Positions 46,853-62,026 are shown, counted from the stretch's first letter. The stretch: DNA of 64,000 nt from Cornus controversa (GCA_026545225.1 CM048850.1:24788297-24852296); one strand, 5' to 3'. Translations and numbers: made by a program. The notes: generated from the sequence alone by a model not told the origin.

Positions 46853-49570
46853 ACCTCCCCTCCTTCAAGGAATTTCGTCCTCGAAATTAGCATAGTCATG
46901 GTCTTTCCAAAACCAATCCTTACCAGACGTCATTTTCGCCAATGATCGTCACTTTCCCTTTTCACGTACCCTAGGCGCTACACTTGTAACACCTAACTCA
47001 TAACTCTCAAGTCTTGCACAATAGTGCATATCGACTCGCTTGTTAGAGTCCACAGTCCCTACCTCAAGACCTATCCAGTCTATCTCTATCTCTAGTCTAA
47101 GGCAACACCTTCGACTGATCATTCCAATCACTCACCGTGATACATCCCCATAATCCGGGATCATCAATACTCAAAGTCATTGTTTAATTATCAAACATGA
47201 CTTTCAATCTCTGGCATACCATTCCCGGGCTTAGTCCAATATCCTGGGCATCATCACAACACAAACCACATCAATCCAGTGCACATCACAAGCGCACTCA
47301 CCAGCAAGGCACATGACAGTGTACTCGCCGATACAAACCACATAAACAGCGTACTTGCCGCAGCAAGCCACATAATCCTGCCCAGTCTCAAAGACTACAA
47401 CCCACTGGAATCCAATGCCAAGTCCAGGATCTCACATCCCACTGGTTTCACAATCTCATTATTCAAGAGGAGAAGCATTTATCCCCTTTCATCCTTCACA
47501 CCAAGGAACTAGTTGACAATTAGAGAGAATTCCTTTCATATCAGCACTTCACTTTAGACAACCCCTACCAATGAAAGTTTGAGGTCACCTACAGTAGCCA
47601 AACAGCAGCCATACAGTGGCCGCAGCCCACTGCGTCTACACGTCCACTGCGTCCACCTCTCCCCTTCATAGTAAGAAATTATCCTCACTTCAGATACCAT
47701 ATGTCAGGATCCTCGTCCACTATCAACCCATCCTTCTCTTAACATCATATCCACACTATGATCCAACTACATCTATCATGCGCATATCCCAGCACACCAC
47801 TAAGGTTAAGGCACATAAAGAGTGCACTTGTCAAAAGAAATCATCCAGTCCTGTCCACTTTTGTGGACTACATTCCATTGGCATTTAGCGCCAAAATTAG
47901 GGTTTTTCATGCCCTTAACTTCACAACCTCATTTCTCAAGGAATGAGTCCAATTTACTCACTCGTCCATTACTCCTAACGGACGTTTCCAGCTTCCCGGG
48001 TATTTATCCATTCCTTTCCAGCATCTCATTTGAGACTCCAAGATCCTGACTGCTTCGTCTAGGACCCTACAATTCTTTCCATGTATCACTATTGCACTAT
48101 TCAGCATCTAGGTATTAAGATGCATCATAATGCACATAATCCAAATGTCTTATATTCTTCAGACATCTAAGTCATCACATGTCTACTGACTCTAAGAATT
48201 AAATCAATCCTGAGTCCTCAATCGTTGCGCAATGATTACAACGCAAATCTAAATCACCAAACTCTTGGTTTGGAAAACCACAAGGTAAATCACACCTTCC
48301 TCAACAATTCCAGACTCATACTTTCAAAGCATATCACTACCTGTCTATTTCAACATCACAGCCCACTCGGTTTCAAACCTCTACCCAGGTTTACCAATTC
48401 TCAAAACCAGAACTCTCTAGGTGACTACATGTCACTACTAACGATGTGACACAAAATGCAACACAAAAATGCAAAGCTTAGTCACATGTATCATATCTAC
48501 CACATACCACATAACACACAACATGCTAATCAAATAAACACATACCATACATGATATGAAATATGATGCATAAATCAAAACCCTAGCCTTCGGGCTAATA
48601 CTAGGAAAATACCCTTGACAATACACGGTCCTGGTACCTCCTCTGCCTGAGCAAGCGTGTAAAACACAGCCCAGTCCCCCTAGTATACACACATACTAGA
48701 ACACAACATCTAGAGTGGTTCAAACCAACCTACTCTCATCCTCTGTACCCATTGGTAAACACCTACCAATCTATCCACCTCTGTAGTCTAAGGTAGCAAC
48801 CTTGACTATCAATACCAATCACTTTCAGTGACATATCCCTACTAGAGGAAATCTCGTATCCATCGTCATTCGGACGAAACAACTCAACATCCACAAGAGC
48901 CAGCGTATTGTAAGAGGAACGCTAATCCAAGAAAAATGTCTGGCCAGGCCACTTTTCCCAGTTAGCCCAACTCCGGCAATATGCCTTCCTTGTATCCCAC
49001 CTCAATCTCAATTGCCAACCCCGGCAAAATACTTACCAACAACACATCATAAGTCCCTAAGTATCTCTAAGGACTTATACACTCGCAATATCCCTTGCGG
49101 TATCTCTTCATTGCTCACTAATGAGACTTAATCACCAAATCCAAAGGTCTAAACTCAACCAACTCTGGGAGTTTTACCAACTCGATTCAATTCTATATCA
49201 ACACTTTGCTCTTTCATTAGGATTGCTCAATCCGAGCAAGTCATTCCACTACCGTACATAGGTAATCAAACCTATCGTCTAGACAACTATCAACCCTTGC
49301 CTATCCCCAAATCCACACGTGATTTGACCTTCCGTCCTTAGGTATTCGAACCTACGACTTTGATACCCTAGGTTTTCCAACCTAATGCTTTAACAGCAAT
49401 ATAGAGTTCCTCAAATCCATAACTCTATCCAGTCGCCCCTAGGTATTCCAACCTAGTGCTCTCATAGCATTCTGGTATTAGGAACATAATCCAACCTTCT
49501 CAACCATACACATGATACGTCCATCACCCGTCGTCCCTAGGTATTCTGACCTAGAGCTCTGATACCATTC
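46853..49570 (-). mobile_element. LARD internal region INT2
   Basis: 2718 bp, like INT1, with one base change noticed at 48849 (A; G in INT1 and INT3). PPT at 46853-46865, PBS at 49556-49567. Confidence 0.9.
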
Positions 49571-51664
49571 TGTCACGCCCCGATTCCCGAGGCCCGGAAA
49601 CCGAGGTGTGAACCTCGTGAGATCACCCTCACGCTCTAACCACCACCTGATCATGCAACCTCAATTTCCTATCATTTTTACGAAAATTGGGCATGACCCA
49701 CTCTAAATTATCAGCTCCTGGCACGATATACCTGCTTTACAATTTATATGGACACTTCTGGGCACGTGTCCCCCCCAGCATTTATATCTAAACAATAAAA
49801 ATGGACACTTCTGGGCCCGTGTCCCCCCAATATTTCTACACATGCATAATACAATCATAAATACATGTCTCAGTCCTTGAATGTCCGTATTTAATACATA
49901 CATCACATGAATAAATACAATTGAAGGGACTGAATCAATATGAGCCTCTCCATACATTTAATCCAAATGTAACACGTCTATCTATCCAAAATTCTGGACA
50001 TACATCAGATTCTAAGTAATCTAAACACTACCTCTGTAACCGGTGCTGTCAGTTTCCCCAACTGACTCCAAAACCAGCAATACCTGCAAAACCTGGGAGG
50101 GGGTGAGCTCAAAGGCCCAACAAGGTATGTAGAACCATACTATCACCGCTGCAGCAGGTCGATCCTCACATATTCTCAAAAATATACATGCACTTAAATA
50201 TATCACAATATTTAAGACCATGCTCTACCTATCATGCATGAATCAACGATTTATATGGCTACTCTAGCACATATGAACATACAAAATTCAGAACACATGA
50301 TTTTAGAAATCATTTTCAACATGCTTGAAAGTAGTAAACATCAGGCATCAATATGTATACAGAACATATATGTCAACACATTTACATAACCGATGTAAAT
50401 CAACTACCACATCTCCTACTCGTCAAGTAGCACATCTCAAATGCAATAAAGATGCATTTAAACCATGTAACATGCTCAAAAGCAATAGATATCCAACATA
50501 TATCATGTTCTGTCACAAACAACGCATATATATAAGAATGTGTTAAACACAAAGCATGCTTTACAAAAGATAATGTAAGCAAGTTCACACACTTGTCTCT
50601 CTCTCGGACTCAACCCGATACCCTGACATGATTCTCAACCAATCATGTGACCGAGACACTTCCCACACAATTTCAGAATCGACATCACTGAGAACATTGG
50701 TCCTACCAAGTGATGAGATAATTTCGGAATGCACCACTGAGAACATCGGTCCTACCAAGTGATGAGACCATTTTAGAATGCACCACCGAGAACATCGGTC
50801 CTACCAGGTGATGAGATAATCTCAACATGCACCACCGAGAACATCGGTCCTACCAGGTGATGAGATAATTTCCAAATACACCACCGAGAACATCGGTCCT
50901 ACCAGGTGATGGGACCACTTCGACACCGTGACCGAGTAATGACCTACTCTGGGTGACTCAACTACACTTCCCCGTTTTCTCACAACGGCACCATATATGC
51001 ATTTTGAACATATAATAACCGAACATTCAATGTTCACGCCTCACAATGCCTAAGCTAGTTAAAAGAACATAACCTGCATTTCATCTCCACATGAACCCAC
51101 ATATAACCACATATGTGTCATTTCCCTCCTATACATGCAATATGGATGCATATACATACAGCATAATACTTTCATACTTCAACTCATGCTTATGAATACT
51201 AAAAAGAAGTATTTAGCATACTTTTCATCACATTCCAACACACATAGCACATATATGTTCAAAACCTGTATAATACGTCATATATGCCAACAAACTCAAC
51301 CTAGCACATTTTTATCATGCTAGTATCAATGCACACATTCGATATATATAAATAAGCCAGCATGCATCTCATATTCACATTCTCACATATAATCACATAT
51401 ATGTCCAATCCTGCATATAAGTCCTATATGCACGTATACTAGCATACATACAGTCATGCTCTCATTTCAATGCATGCATTCATTACAAGTAGCTAACATG
51501 CATTCCAATCACAATATACATACACATATATATATTACATCACCCACATATGTATCAAGAACATATAAAATGCTTTGCACATTTCATGCTTTTCGAATGC
51601 TCGCCAAAAGTTATATTCAACTTAGCATGCATTTCTACCACTGCAACCATATATATATATAATC

Positions 51665-51710
<46 letters not shown>

Positions 51711-53390
51711 TGGACACCATGCATAAGAACCACATATGCATACAAGACAATATATAGCTAAACATGTATTATTTAGCATGCTCTCCATAGACTTTAATCT
51801 ATACATACATGCATATCACAATGCAATTAGGCGATAAATCTAACATGTTATTGCTTCCCAAACCCGCACATACATATATATACACACACACACATATGTA
51901 TATCCTCTCACATCCCATGTATGTACCACATTCCCTATACACATATATATATATAAGCGCCTACATATATATGTATATACACATACCACATATGATTAAA
52001 TTAATAACATATGTAAATTACTCAACGTAAATAAAAAGTACGTAAGAGGTAGAGGCAAGAATCAACTTGCCTTAGGTCCCGCTCTCAACCGGTCCGTGCT
52101 TGCAAATCGGCCTGTTTCCAAGCCCGATCCAGTCCTGCGTCGAAATCCACACGAGCAAATCCACTGGACCATCTCGTTTCCTTTTAATTTCCGTGTTCGG
52201 CCCAATTAATTTGGCCAAGCCCAAACCTCAACCTATTTTCCCATGTCCAAGCCCACCATCTATGAGGGCCCAAAACCACAAGGCCGCCATTCTTGGCCCA
52301 ACCAACCGCAAACTCTGACCACTACGGGCTGTCCAAACTGAACCTACAAGTTTCGGCACCATTCGAAACCACCCAAACCAGGCTGTCCAACCTGCCATGA
52401 ACAGCCTCTTCCTCGGCCTCAAACAACCCAAACCGAACCCCCCCTTGATCAGTCACAAACAAACTCCATGTGCAACCCACACACGACTCGCTACTTAGCC
52501 GAAGCCACTAGCAACCGAATCAAAAGGGAACCCACGAACCAAACACCTCAATCAAACCCAAGACCACCGCCGGAAACCACCACCTGCTGCCACAAACCCG
52601 ACAGCCCAGCACGGCCCGTGCACCAGCCAAAGCCAAACAGATCCCATCATCAATTCTGGGTACCTTCAACCCGAGGCACCACCATCTGACCTAGCAGGAA
52701 CCATCACAGCCTCGGCTTCCACCTGAAACTGACCCAAGCCGAGAACAAAGGAGCCAAAATCGAACCCCATCAACACCCTGGTCGAACCCACACGCGACCC
52801 AGTCCGTGGAACCACTCGAAGACCCAGCCATTTCCGGCCACCACTCAGCCAAGTCGAACCACCGCCGACCACTACCATGGCCAGAATAGCCACTGTCGTG
52901 ACCCCCGTTGTCCGATCCAAACCGCTACGGCCGAGCCAAGCTGAACCCAGCCGAGTTCAACCCCGAGATTGAACCACCTACAGTCACTCCCGGCACCAAC
53001 TCCACCGGAAACAGCCGAGGAGAACCCACAAAGAATCGCCTGAAGCTGCGAGCATCCGTCGGACCGTCTTCGCGAACAGCCCAGCCGAACCAAGCACCCC
53101 GCGAGCCAGCCGCCACCGTCGTCCAGGCCGGAGCTCCGCCGTTCGCGGTCGACAGCCATGGCCACCGTCGGCGCCGGATCGGCGGCCCTTCCTTCCCCCG
53201 GTCTCTCTCTCTCCTCGGTTTTCTCTCTCCCCAATTCTCTCTCCTTCTTCTTTTCTTTTCTTTTCTTTTCTTTTTTCCTTTTCTTTCTTTCCTCTTTTCT
53301 TCTTTTCTCTTTTCTTCCTCTCTTCAGCCGAGACCACTAAGGTGGTCTTCCCTTTTGTTTGACCACTCTTGGTCCACACATTATACATAT

Positions 53391-53422
<32 letters not shown>

Positions 53423-53669
53423 TACACCATACACAAAATACATGTATTCTATGTATTTCCCCACACTTACCTTTAATCGCACATGAGCCCACCCTATATT
53501 TATAATTTAATATAAATATAGGCACTATATATATATATAGATATATATATATACATATACACACACCTTCCACTTGGATGGAAACATAAATGTCCCTACC
53601 CTTTCCGGAATTTTAATTAATCCGAAAAAAAAAATTTTAATCCGGTCAAAGAAATTTTCGGTCCTTACA
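49571..53669 (-). mobile_element. LARD LTR3
   Basis: 4099 bp. Its extra 2 bp are in the TA tract at 53391-53416 (26 bases; 24 in the others), a different tract from the one expanded in LTR1. That change alters the local long frames, showing they are not under coding constraint. Confidence 0.92.
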
Positions 53670-56387
53670 ACCTCCCCTCCTTCAAGGAATTTCGTCCTCG
53701 AAATTAGCATAGTCATGGTCTTTCCAAAACCAATCCTTACCAGACGTCATTTTCGCCAATGATCGTCACTTTCCCTTTTCACGTACCCTAGGCGCTACAC
53801 TTGTAACACCTAACTCATAACTCTCAAGTCTTGCACAATAGTGCATATCGACTCGCTTGTTAGAGTCCACAGTCCCTACCTCAAGACCTATCCAGTCTAT
53901 CTCTATCTCTAGTCTAAGGCAACACCTTCGACTGATCATTCCAATCACTCACCGTGATACATCCCCATAATCCGGGATCATCAATACTCAAAGTCATTGT
54001 TTAATTATCAAACATGACTTTCAATCTCTGGCATACCATTCCCGGGCTTAGTCCAATATCCTGGGCATCATCACAACACAAACCACATCAATCCAGTGCA
54101 CATCACAAGCGCACTCACCAGCAAGGCACATGACAGTGTACTCGCCGATACAAACCACATAAACAGCGTACTTGCCGCAGCAAGCCACATAATCCTGCCC
54201 AGTCTCAAAGACTACAACCCACTGGAATCCAATGCCAAGTCCAGGATCTCACATCCCACTGGTTTCACAATCTCATTATTCAAGAGGAGAAGCATTTATC
54301 CCCTTTCATCCTTCACACCAAGGAACTAGTTGACAATTAGAGAGAATTCCTTTCATATCAGCACTTCACTTTAGACAACCCCTACCAATGAAAGTTTGAG
54401 GTCACCTACAGTAGCCAAACAGCAGCCATACAGTGGCCGCAGCCCACTGCGTCTACACGTCCACTGCGTCCACCTCTCCCCTTCATAGTAAGAAATTATC
54501 CTCACTTCAGATACCATATGTCAGGATCCTCGTCCACTATCAACCCATCCTTCTCTTAACATCATATCCACACTATGATCCAACTACATCTATCATGCGC
54601 ATATCCCAGCACACCACTAAGGTTAAGGCACATAAAGAGTGCACTTGTCAAAAGAAATCATCCAGTCCTGTCCACTTTTGTGGACTACATTCCATTGGCA
54701 TTTAGCGCCAAAATTAGGGTTTTTCATGCCCTTAACTTCACAACCTCATTTCTCAAGGAATGAGTCCAATTTACTCACTCGTCCATTACTCCTAACGGAC
54801 GTTTCCAGCTTCCCGGGTATTTATCCATTCCTTTCCAGCATCTCATTTGAGACTCCAAGATCCTGACTGCTTCGTCTAGGACCCTACAATTCTTTCCATG
54901 TATCACTATTGCACTATTCAGCATCTAGGTATTAAGATGCATCATAATGCACATAATCCAAATGTCTTATATTCTTCAGACATCTAAGTCATCACATGTC
55001 TACTGACTCTAAGAATTAAATCAATCCTGAGTCCTCAATCGTTGCGCAATGATTACAACGCAAATCTAAATCACCAAACTCTTGGTTTGGAAAACCACAA
55101 GGTAAATCACACCTTCCTCAACAATTCCAGACTCATACTTTCAAAGCATATCACTACCTGTCTATTTCAACATCACAGCCCACTCGGTTTCAAACCTCTA
55201 CCCAGGTTTACCAATTCTCAAAACCAGAACTCTCTAGGTGACTACATGTCACTACTAACGATGTGACACAAAATGCAACACAAAAATGCAAAGCTTAGTC
55301 ACATGTATCATATCTACCACATACCACATAACACACAACATGCTAATCAAATAAACACATACCATACATGATATGAAATATGATGCATAAATCAAAACCC
55401 TAGCCTTCGGGCTAATACTAGGAAAATACCCTTGACAATACACGGTCCTGGTACCTCCTCTGCCTGAGCAAGCGTGTAAAACACAGCCCAGTCCCCCTAG
55501 TATACACACATACTAGAACACAACATCTAGAGTGGTTCAAACCAACCTACTCTCATCCTCTGTACCCATTGGTAAACACCTACCAATCTATCCACCTCTG
55601 TAGTCTAAGGTAGCAACCTTGACTATCAATACCAATCACTTTCAGTGACATATCCCTACTAGAGGGAATCTCGTATCCATCGTCATTCGGACGAAACAAC
55701 TCAACATCCACAAGAGCCAGCGTATTGTAAGAGGAACGCTAATCCAAGAAAAATGTCTGGCCAGGCCACTTTTCCCAGTTAGCCCAACTCCGGCAATATG
55801 CCTTCCTTGTATCCCACCTCAATCTCAATTGCCAACCCCGGCAAAATACTTACCAACAACACATCATAAGTCCCTAAGTATCTCTAAGGACTTATACACT
55901 CGCAATATCCCTTGCGGTATCTCTTCATTGCTCACTAATGAGACTTAATCACCAAATCCAAAGGTCTAAACTCAACCAACTCTGGGAGTTTTACCAACTC
56001 GATTCAATTCTATATCAACACTTTGCTCTTTCATTAGGATTGCTCAATCCGAGCAAGTCATTCCACTACCGTACATAGGTAATCAAACCTATCGTCTAGA
56101 CAACTATCAACCCTTGCCTATCCCCAAATCCACACGTGATTTGACCTTCCGTCCTTAGGTATTCGAACCTACGACTTTGATACCCTAGGTTTTCCAACCT
56201 AATGCTTTAACAGCAATATAGAGTTCCTCAAATCCATAACTCTATCCAGTCGCCCCTAGGTATTCCAACCTAGTGCTCTCATAGCATTCTGGTATTAGGA
56301 ACATAATCCAACCTTCTCAACCATACACATGATACGTCCATCACCCGTCGTCCCTAGGTATTCTGACCTAGAGCTCTGATACCATTC
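53670..56387 (-). mobile_element. LARD internal region INT3
   Basis: 2718 bp, PPT at 53670-53682, PBS at 56373-56384. This is the unit adjacent to the 5'-most LTR. Confidence 0.9.
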
Positions 56388-58481
56388 TGTCACGCCCCGA
56401 TTCCCGAGGCCCGGAAACCGAGGTGTGAACCTCGTGAGATCACCCTCACGCTCTAACCACCACCTGATCATGCAACCTCAATTTCCTATCATTTTTACGA
56501 AAATTGGGCATGACCCACTCTAAATTATCAGCTCCTGGCACGATATACCTGCTTTACAATTTATATGGACACTTCTGGGCACGTGTCCCCCCCAGCATTT
56601 ATATCTAAACAATAAAAATGGACACTTCTGGGCCCGTGTCCCCCCAATATTTCTACACATGCATAATACAATCATAAATACATGTCTCAGTCCTTGAATG
56701 TCCGTATTTAATACATACATCACATGAATAAATACAATTGAAGGGACTGAATCAATATGAGCCTCTCCATACATTTAATCCAAATGTAACACGTCTATCT
56801 ATCCAAAATTCTGGACATACATCAGATTCTAAGTAATCTAAACACTACCTCTGTAACCGGTGCTGTCAGTTTCCCCAACTGACTCCAAAACCAGCAATAC
56901 CTGCAAAACCTGGGAGGGGGTGAGCTCAAAGGCCCAACAAGGTATGTAGAACCATACTATCACCGCTGCAGCAGGTCGATCCTCACATATTCTCAAAAAT
57001 ATACATGCACTTAAATATATCACAATATTTAAGACCATGCTCTACCTATCATGCATGAATCAACGATTTATATGGCTACTCTAGCACATATGAACATACA
57101 AAATTCAGAACACATGATTTTAGAAATCATTTTCAACATGCTTGAAAGTAGTAAACATCAGGCATCAATATGTATACAGAACATATATGTCAACACATTT
57201 ACATAACCGATGTAAATCAACTACCACATCTCCTACTCGTCAAGTAGCACATCTCAAATGCAATAAAGATGCATTTAAACCATGTAACATGCTCAAAAGC
57301 AATAGATATCCAACATATATCATGTTCTGTCACAAACAACGCATATATATAAGAATGTGTTAAACACAAAGCATGCTTTACAAAAGATAATGTAAGCAAG
57401 TTCACACACTTGTCTCTCTCTCGGACTCAACCCGATACCCTGACATGATTCTCAACCAATCATGTGACCGAGACACTTCCCACACAATTTCAGAATCGAC
57501 ATCACTGAGAACATTGGTCCTACCAAGTGATGAGATAATTTCGGAATGCACCACTGAGAACATCGGTCCTACCAAGTGATGAGACCATTTTAGAATGCAC
57601 CACCGAGAACATCGGTCCTACCAGGTGATGAGATAATCTCAACATGCACCACCGAGAACATCGGTCCTACCAGGTGATGAGATAATTTCCAAATACACCA
57701 CCGAGAACATCGGTCCTACCAGGTGATGGGACCACTTCGACACCGTGACCGAGTAATGACCTACTCTGGGTGACTCAACTACACTTCCCCGTTTTCTCAC
57801 AACGGCACCATATATGCATTTTGAATATATAATAACCGAACATTCAATGTTCACGCCTCACAATGCCTAAGCTAGTTAAAAGAACATAACCTGCATTTCA
57901 TCTCCACATGAACCCACATATAACCACATATGTGTCATTTCCCTCCTATACATGCAATATGGATGCATATACATACAGCATAATACTTTCATACTTCAAC
58001 TCATGCTTATGAATACTAAAAAGAAGTATTTAGCATACTTTTCATCACATTCCAACACACATAGCACATATATGTTCAAAACCTGTATAATACGTCATAT
58101 ATGCCAACAAACTCAACCTAGCACATTTTTATCATGCTAGTATCAATGCACACATTCGATATATATAAATAAGCCAGCATGCATCTCATATTCACATTCT
58201 CACATATAATCACATATATGTCCAATCCTGCATATAAGTCCTATATGCACGTATACTAGCATACATACAGTCATGCTCTCATTTCAATGCATGCATTCAT
58301 TACAAGTAGCTAACATGCATTCCAATCACAATATACATACACATATATATATTACATCACCCACATATGTATCAAGAACATATAAAATGCTTTGCACATT
58401 TCATGCTTTTCGAATGCTCGCCAAAAGTTATATTCAACTTAGCATGCATTTCTACCACTGCAACCATATATATATATAATC

Positions 58482-58527
<46 letters not shown>

Positions 58528-60484
58528 TGGACACCATGCATAAGAACCACATATGCATACAAGACAATATATAGCTAAACATGTATTATTTAGCATGCTC
58601 TCCATAGACTTTAATCTATACATACATGCATATCACAATGCAATTAGGCGATAAATCTAACATGTTATTGCTTCCCAAACCCGCACATACATATATATAC
58701 ACACACACACATATGTATATCCTCTCACATCCCATGTATGTACCACATTCCCTATACACATATATATATATAAGCGCCTACATATATATGTATATACACA
58801 TACCACATATGATTAAATTAATAACATATGTAAATTACTCAACGTAAATAAAAAGTACGTAAGAGGTAGAGGCAAGAATCAACTTGCCTTAGGTCCCGCT
58901 CTCAACCGGTCCGTGCTTGCAAATCGGCCTGTTTCCAAGCCCGATCCAGTCCTGCGTCGAAATCCACACGAGCAAATCCACTGGACCATCTCGTTTCCTT
59001 TTAATTTCCGTGTTCGGCCCAATTAATTTGGCCAAGCCCAAACCTCAACCTATTTTCCCATGTCCAAGCCCACCATCTATGAGGGCCCAAAACCACAAGG
59101 CCGCCATTCTTGGCCCAACCAACCGCAAACTCTGACCACTACGGGCTGTCCAAACTGAACCTACAAGTTTCGGCACCATTCGAAACCACCCAAACCAGGC
59201 TGTCCAACCTGCCATGAACAGCCTCTTCCTCGGCCTCAAACAACCCAAACCGAACCCCCCCTTGATCAGTCACAAACAAACTCCATGTGCAACCCACACA
59301 CGACTCGCTACTTAGCCGAAGCCACTAGCAACCGAATCAAAAGGGAACCCACGAACCAAACACCTCAATCAAACCCAAGACCACCGCCGGAAACCACCAC
59401 CTGCTGCCACAAACCCGACAGCCCAGCACGGCCCGTGCACCAGCCAAAGCCAAACAGATCCCATCATCAATTCTGGGTACCTTCAACCCGAGGCACCACC
59501 ATCTGACCTAGCAGGAACCATCACAGCCTCGGCTTCCACCTGAAACTGACCCAAGCCGAGAACAAAGGAGCCAAAATCGAACCCCATCAACACCCTGGTC
59601 GAACCCACACGCGACCCAGTCCGTGGAACCACTCGAAGACCCAGCCATTTCCGGCCACCACTCAGCCAAGTCGAACCACCGCCGACCACTACCATGGCCA
59701 GAATAGCCACTGTCGTGACCCCCGTTGTCCGATCCAAACCGCTACGGCCGAGCCAAGCTGAACCCAGCCGAGTTCAACCCCGAGATTGAACCACCTACAG
59801 TCACTCCCGGCACCAACTCCACCGGAAACAGCCGAGGAGAACCCACAAAGAATCGCCTGAAGCTGCGAGCATCCGTCGGACCGTCTTCGCGAACAGCCCA
59901 GCCGAACCAAGCACCCCGCGAGCCAGCCGCCACCGTCGTCCAGGCCGGAGCTCCGCCGTTCGCGGTCGACAGCCATGGCCACCGTCGGCGCCGGATCGGC
60001 GGCCCTTCCTTCCCCCGGTCTCTCTCTCTCCTCGGTTTTCTCTCTCCCCAATTCTCTCTCCTTCTTCTTTTCTTTTCTTTTCTTTTCTTTTTTCCTTTTC
60101 TTTCTTTCCTCTTTTCTTCTTTTCTCTTTTCTTCCTCTCTTCAGCCGAGACCACTAAGGTGGTCTTCCCTTTTGTTTGACCACTCTTGGTCCACACATTA
60201 TACATATTATATATATATATATATATATATAATATATTACACCATACACAAAATACATGTATTCTATGTATTTCCCCACACTTACCTTTAATCGCACATG
60301 AGCCCACCCTATATTTATAATTTAATATAAATATAGGCACTATATATATATATAGATATATATATATACATATACACACACCTTCCACTTGGATGGAAAC
60401 ATAAATGTCCCTACCCTTTCCGGAATTTTAATTAATCCGAAAAAAAAAATTTTAATCCGGTCAAAGAAATTTTCGGTCCTTACA
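56388..60484 (-). mobile_element. LARD LTR4 (outermost 5' LTR)
   Basis: 4097 bp with a private T at 57826 (C elsewhere). Its outer end TGTAAGG (read from 60484) abuts the right AACCG duplication and, unlike LTR1-3, has no PPT beside it. This marks it as the true 5' LTR of the insertion. Confidence 0.92.
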
Positions 60485-60489
60485 AACCG
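60485..60489. other. Right target-site duplication of the LARD array
   Basis: AACCG, identical to 35934-35938. The interior of the outer element resumes directly after it. Confidence 0.92.
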
Positions 60490-62026
60490 AGTCCACAAAT
60501 CAGTGACATAACCTTAACATAAGGTCTTCTCCCCAACATAGCTAAAAGATATAAGGGTAGTTGGAAGGCAATTCAATATAAGCAAGCCTGGAATGGGCTT
60601 GTGATTCAAGCTTTTCAGCCTCAACCACAATGATAATAGACTTCTTGTGATTGTCAGCACATCCGCTTGCAATAAAAAATAGTCTAGCATCACCTCTACC
60701 TATCACTAGTTAATACGCCTTCTAACCAAGCACGATGTCGGTGATCAAGAAGGCTACCCGACTACAACTTGGAGTGCTGACAAAGGGAAAAGTTGGCCCC
60801 TAACTGGAGGAATTGCAGCGTCACAAACAAAGAACGTGGGCATGTTAGCCCTGGAAGGAATATCTACGAACCCCTTATTAAAGGGGAGCTCATGAAGCTC
60901 GGATCTATGAACCTCCTTATTAAAAGGGAGAGCTCATGAAGCTCGGATCTATGAACCTCTTTATTAAAAGGGGGAGCTCACAAAGCTAAGATATACGAAC
61001 TCCCATCATTAAAGAGGCGAGCTAACAAAACACAGAAGTAGAAACCCCCTTATTAAAAAGGCAAACACACAAAACGCGGGCTTATGAACCCTCAGAAAGA
61101 GTTGAGCTAAGCCCAGGGTACCCCATATTAAAGGAGTGAGACTATGAACCCTTAAAGGGCTCAATGAAGCCTAGGCTACAACACCTCCCTTTATTAAAAG
61201 GAGAGCATAACACCTCCCTTATTAAAGGTAAAGAAGAATATTTTACCTTATTCAAGGGTGAGTCGAACACCTTAGGAGAGCACATTCGTTGTTAAAAAGC
61301 AAAACACCTCCCTTACTAAAGGGAGAACAGAACATCTCCCCTTATTAAAGGGCGAGTCGAACACCTTAGGAGAGCAGCTCTGTTGTTAAAGGGTAGAGCA
61401 CCTCTCTTATTAAACGGTCAAGAAAGTCGCGACCTTGCTGCAAGTTCTTCCCTCTTATTAAAGGGATAAGCGAAATGAAAAAAAAAAAAAAAAAGCTCAA
61501 ACACAGCTAAGGCAACATCAATTCTTAAGGGAGAGATGACAATTCCCACCTCTTACAAGTCCGGTCCCACCTCTTACAATGTGGTACAAGGGAAGAAGGT
61601 ATAGTCCAGTCCTAAGCTAAGTTGGATTGTATAGAAGCATGCAGGAAATAACTTATAAAATTTGCTTTAAGAGGGGTGAGCGGCTCGTTTTGAGCCATCC
61701 AGGAGTGGACGATTCAATCCGAGTCATCCATCATTGAACGGCTCAGAACCATCCCATGGTTTGGCCTCTATAGGGCCGAGTCATTTGTCCAATTGAAGGA
61801 CATTGTCCCTCTAATGGACAAATCTTACAAGAATTAGAAGCAGATGACAGACATTTATGGGCAATATGTCTGGAAAAAATTATATATCTACGATGAGAGA
61901 ATATACAAACATCCCATCAATAGTAAGTTTAGACCAAAGATCAATGGCCCCCACTTTTCTATTCCTCTATTTATATATTTTATAGGATTGTAATTAAAAT
62001 TATCGCGCTAATTTAGTTTTCATTTA

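Larger units (their letters stand above)
35939..60484 (-). mobile_element. Tandem LARD-type LTR retrotransposon array: 4 LTRs, 3 internal regions
   Basis: The order is LTR1-INT1-LTR2-INT2-LTR3-INT3-LTR4, with unit spacings of 6817, 6815 and 6817 bp. Each LTR runs TGTAAGGACC...GGGGCGTGACA on the minus strand. Each INT has an initiator-Met PBS at one end and a PPT at the other, and no pol. Long LTRs with a non-coding interior fit the LARD class. A gag-protease relic (41763-41860 and equivalents) and the end of the polyprotein frame (AATTTCGAGGACGAAATT at about 40057-40074) tie it to a Tekay-like parent such as element C. The whole is flanked by one AACCG duplication. Differences noticed between units are few: single bases at 35996, 48849 and 57826, and 2-bp changes in two TA tracts. 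ORFs repeated in every unit are consequences of the repetition and have no family features. Confidence 0.93.

Noticed and set aside
35939-60484. Satellite DNA or a segmental duplication of host sequence
   Set aside because: The units have LTR termini, PBS, PPT and one outer 5-bp duplication, which identify a retrotransposon. Genomic duplication would not be bounded in this way.
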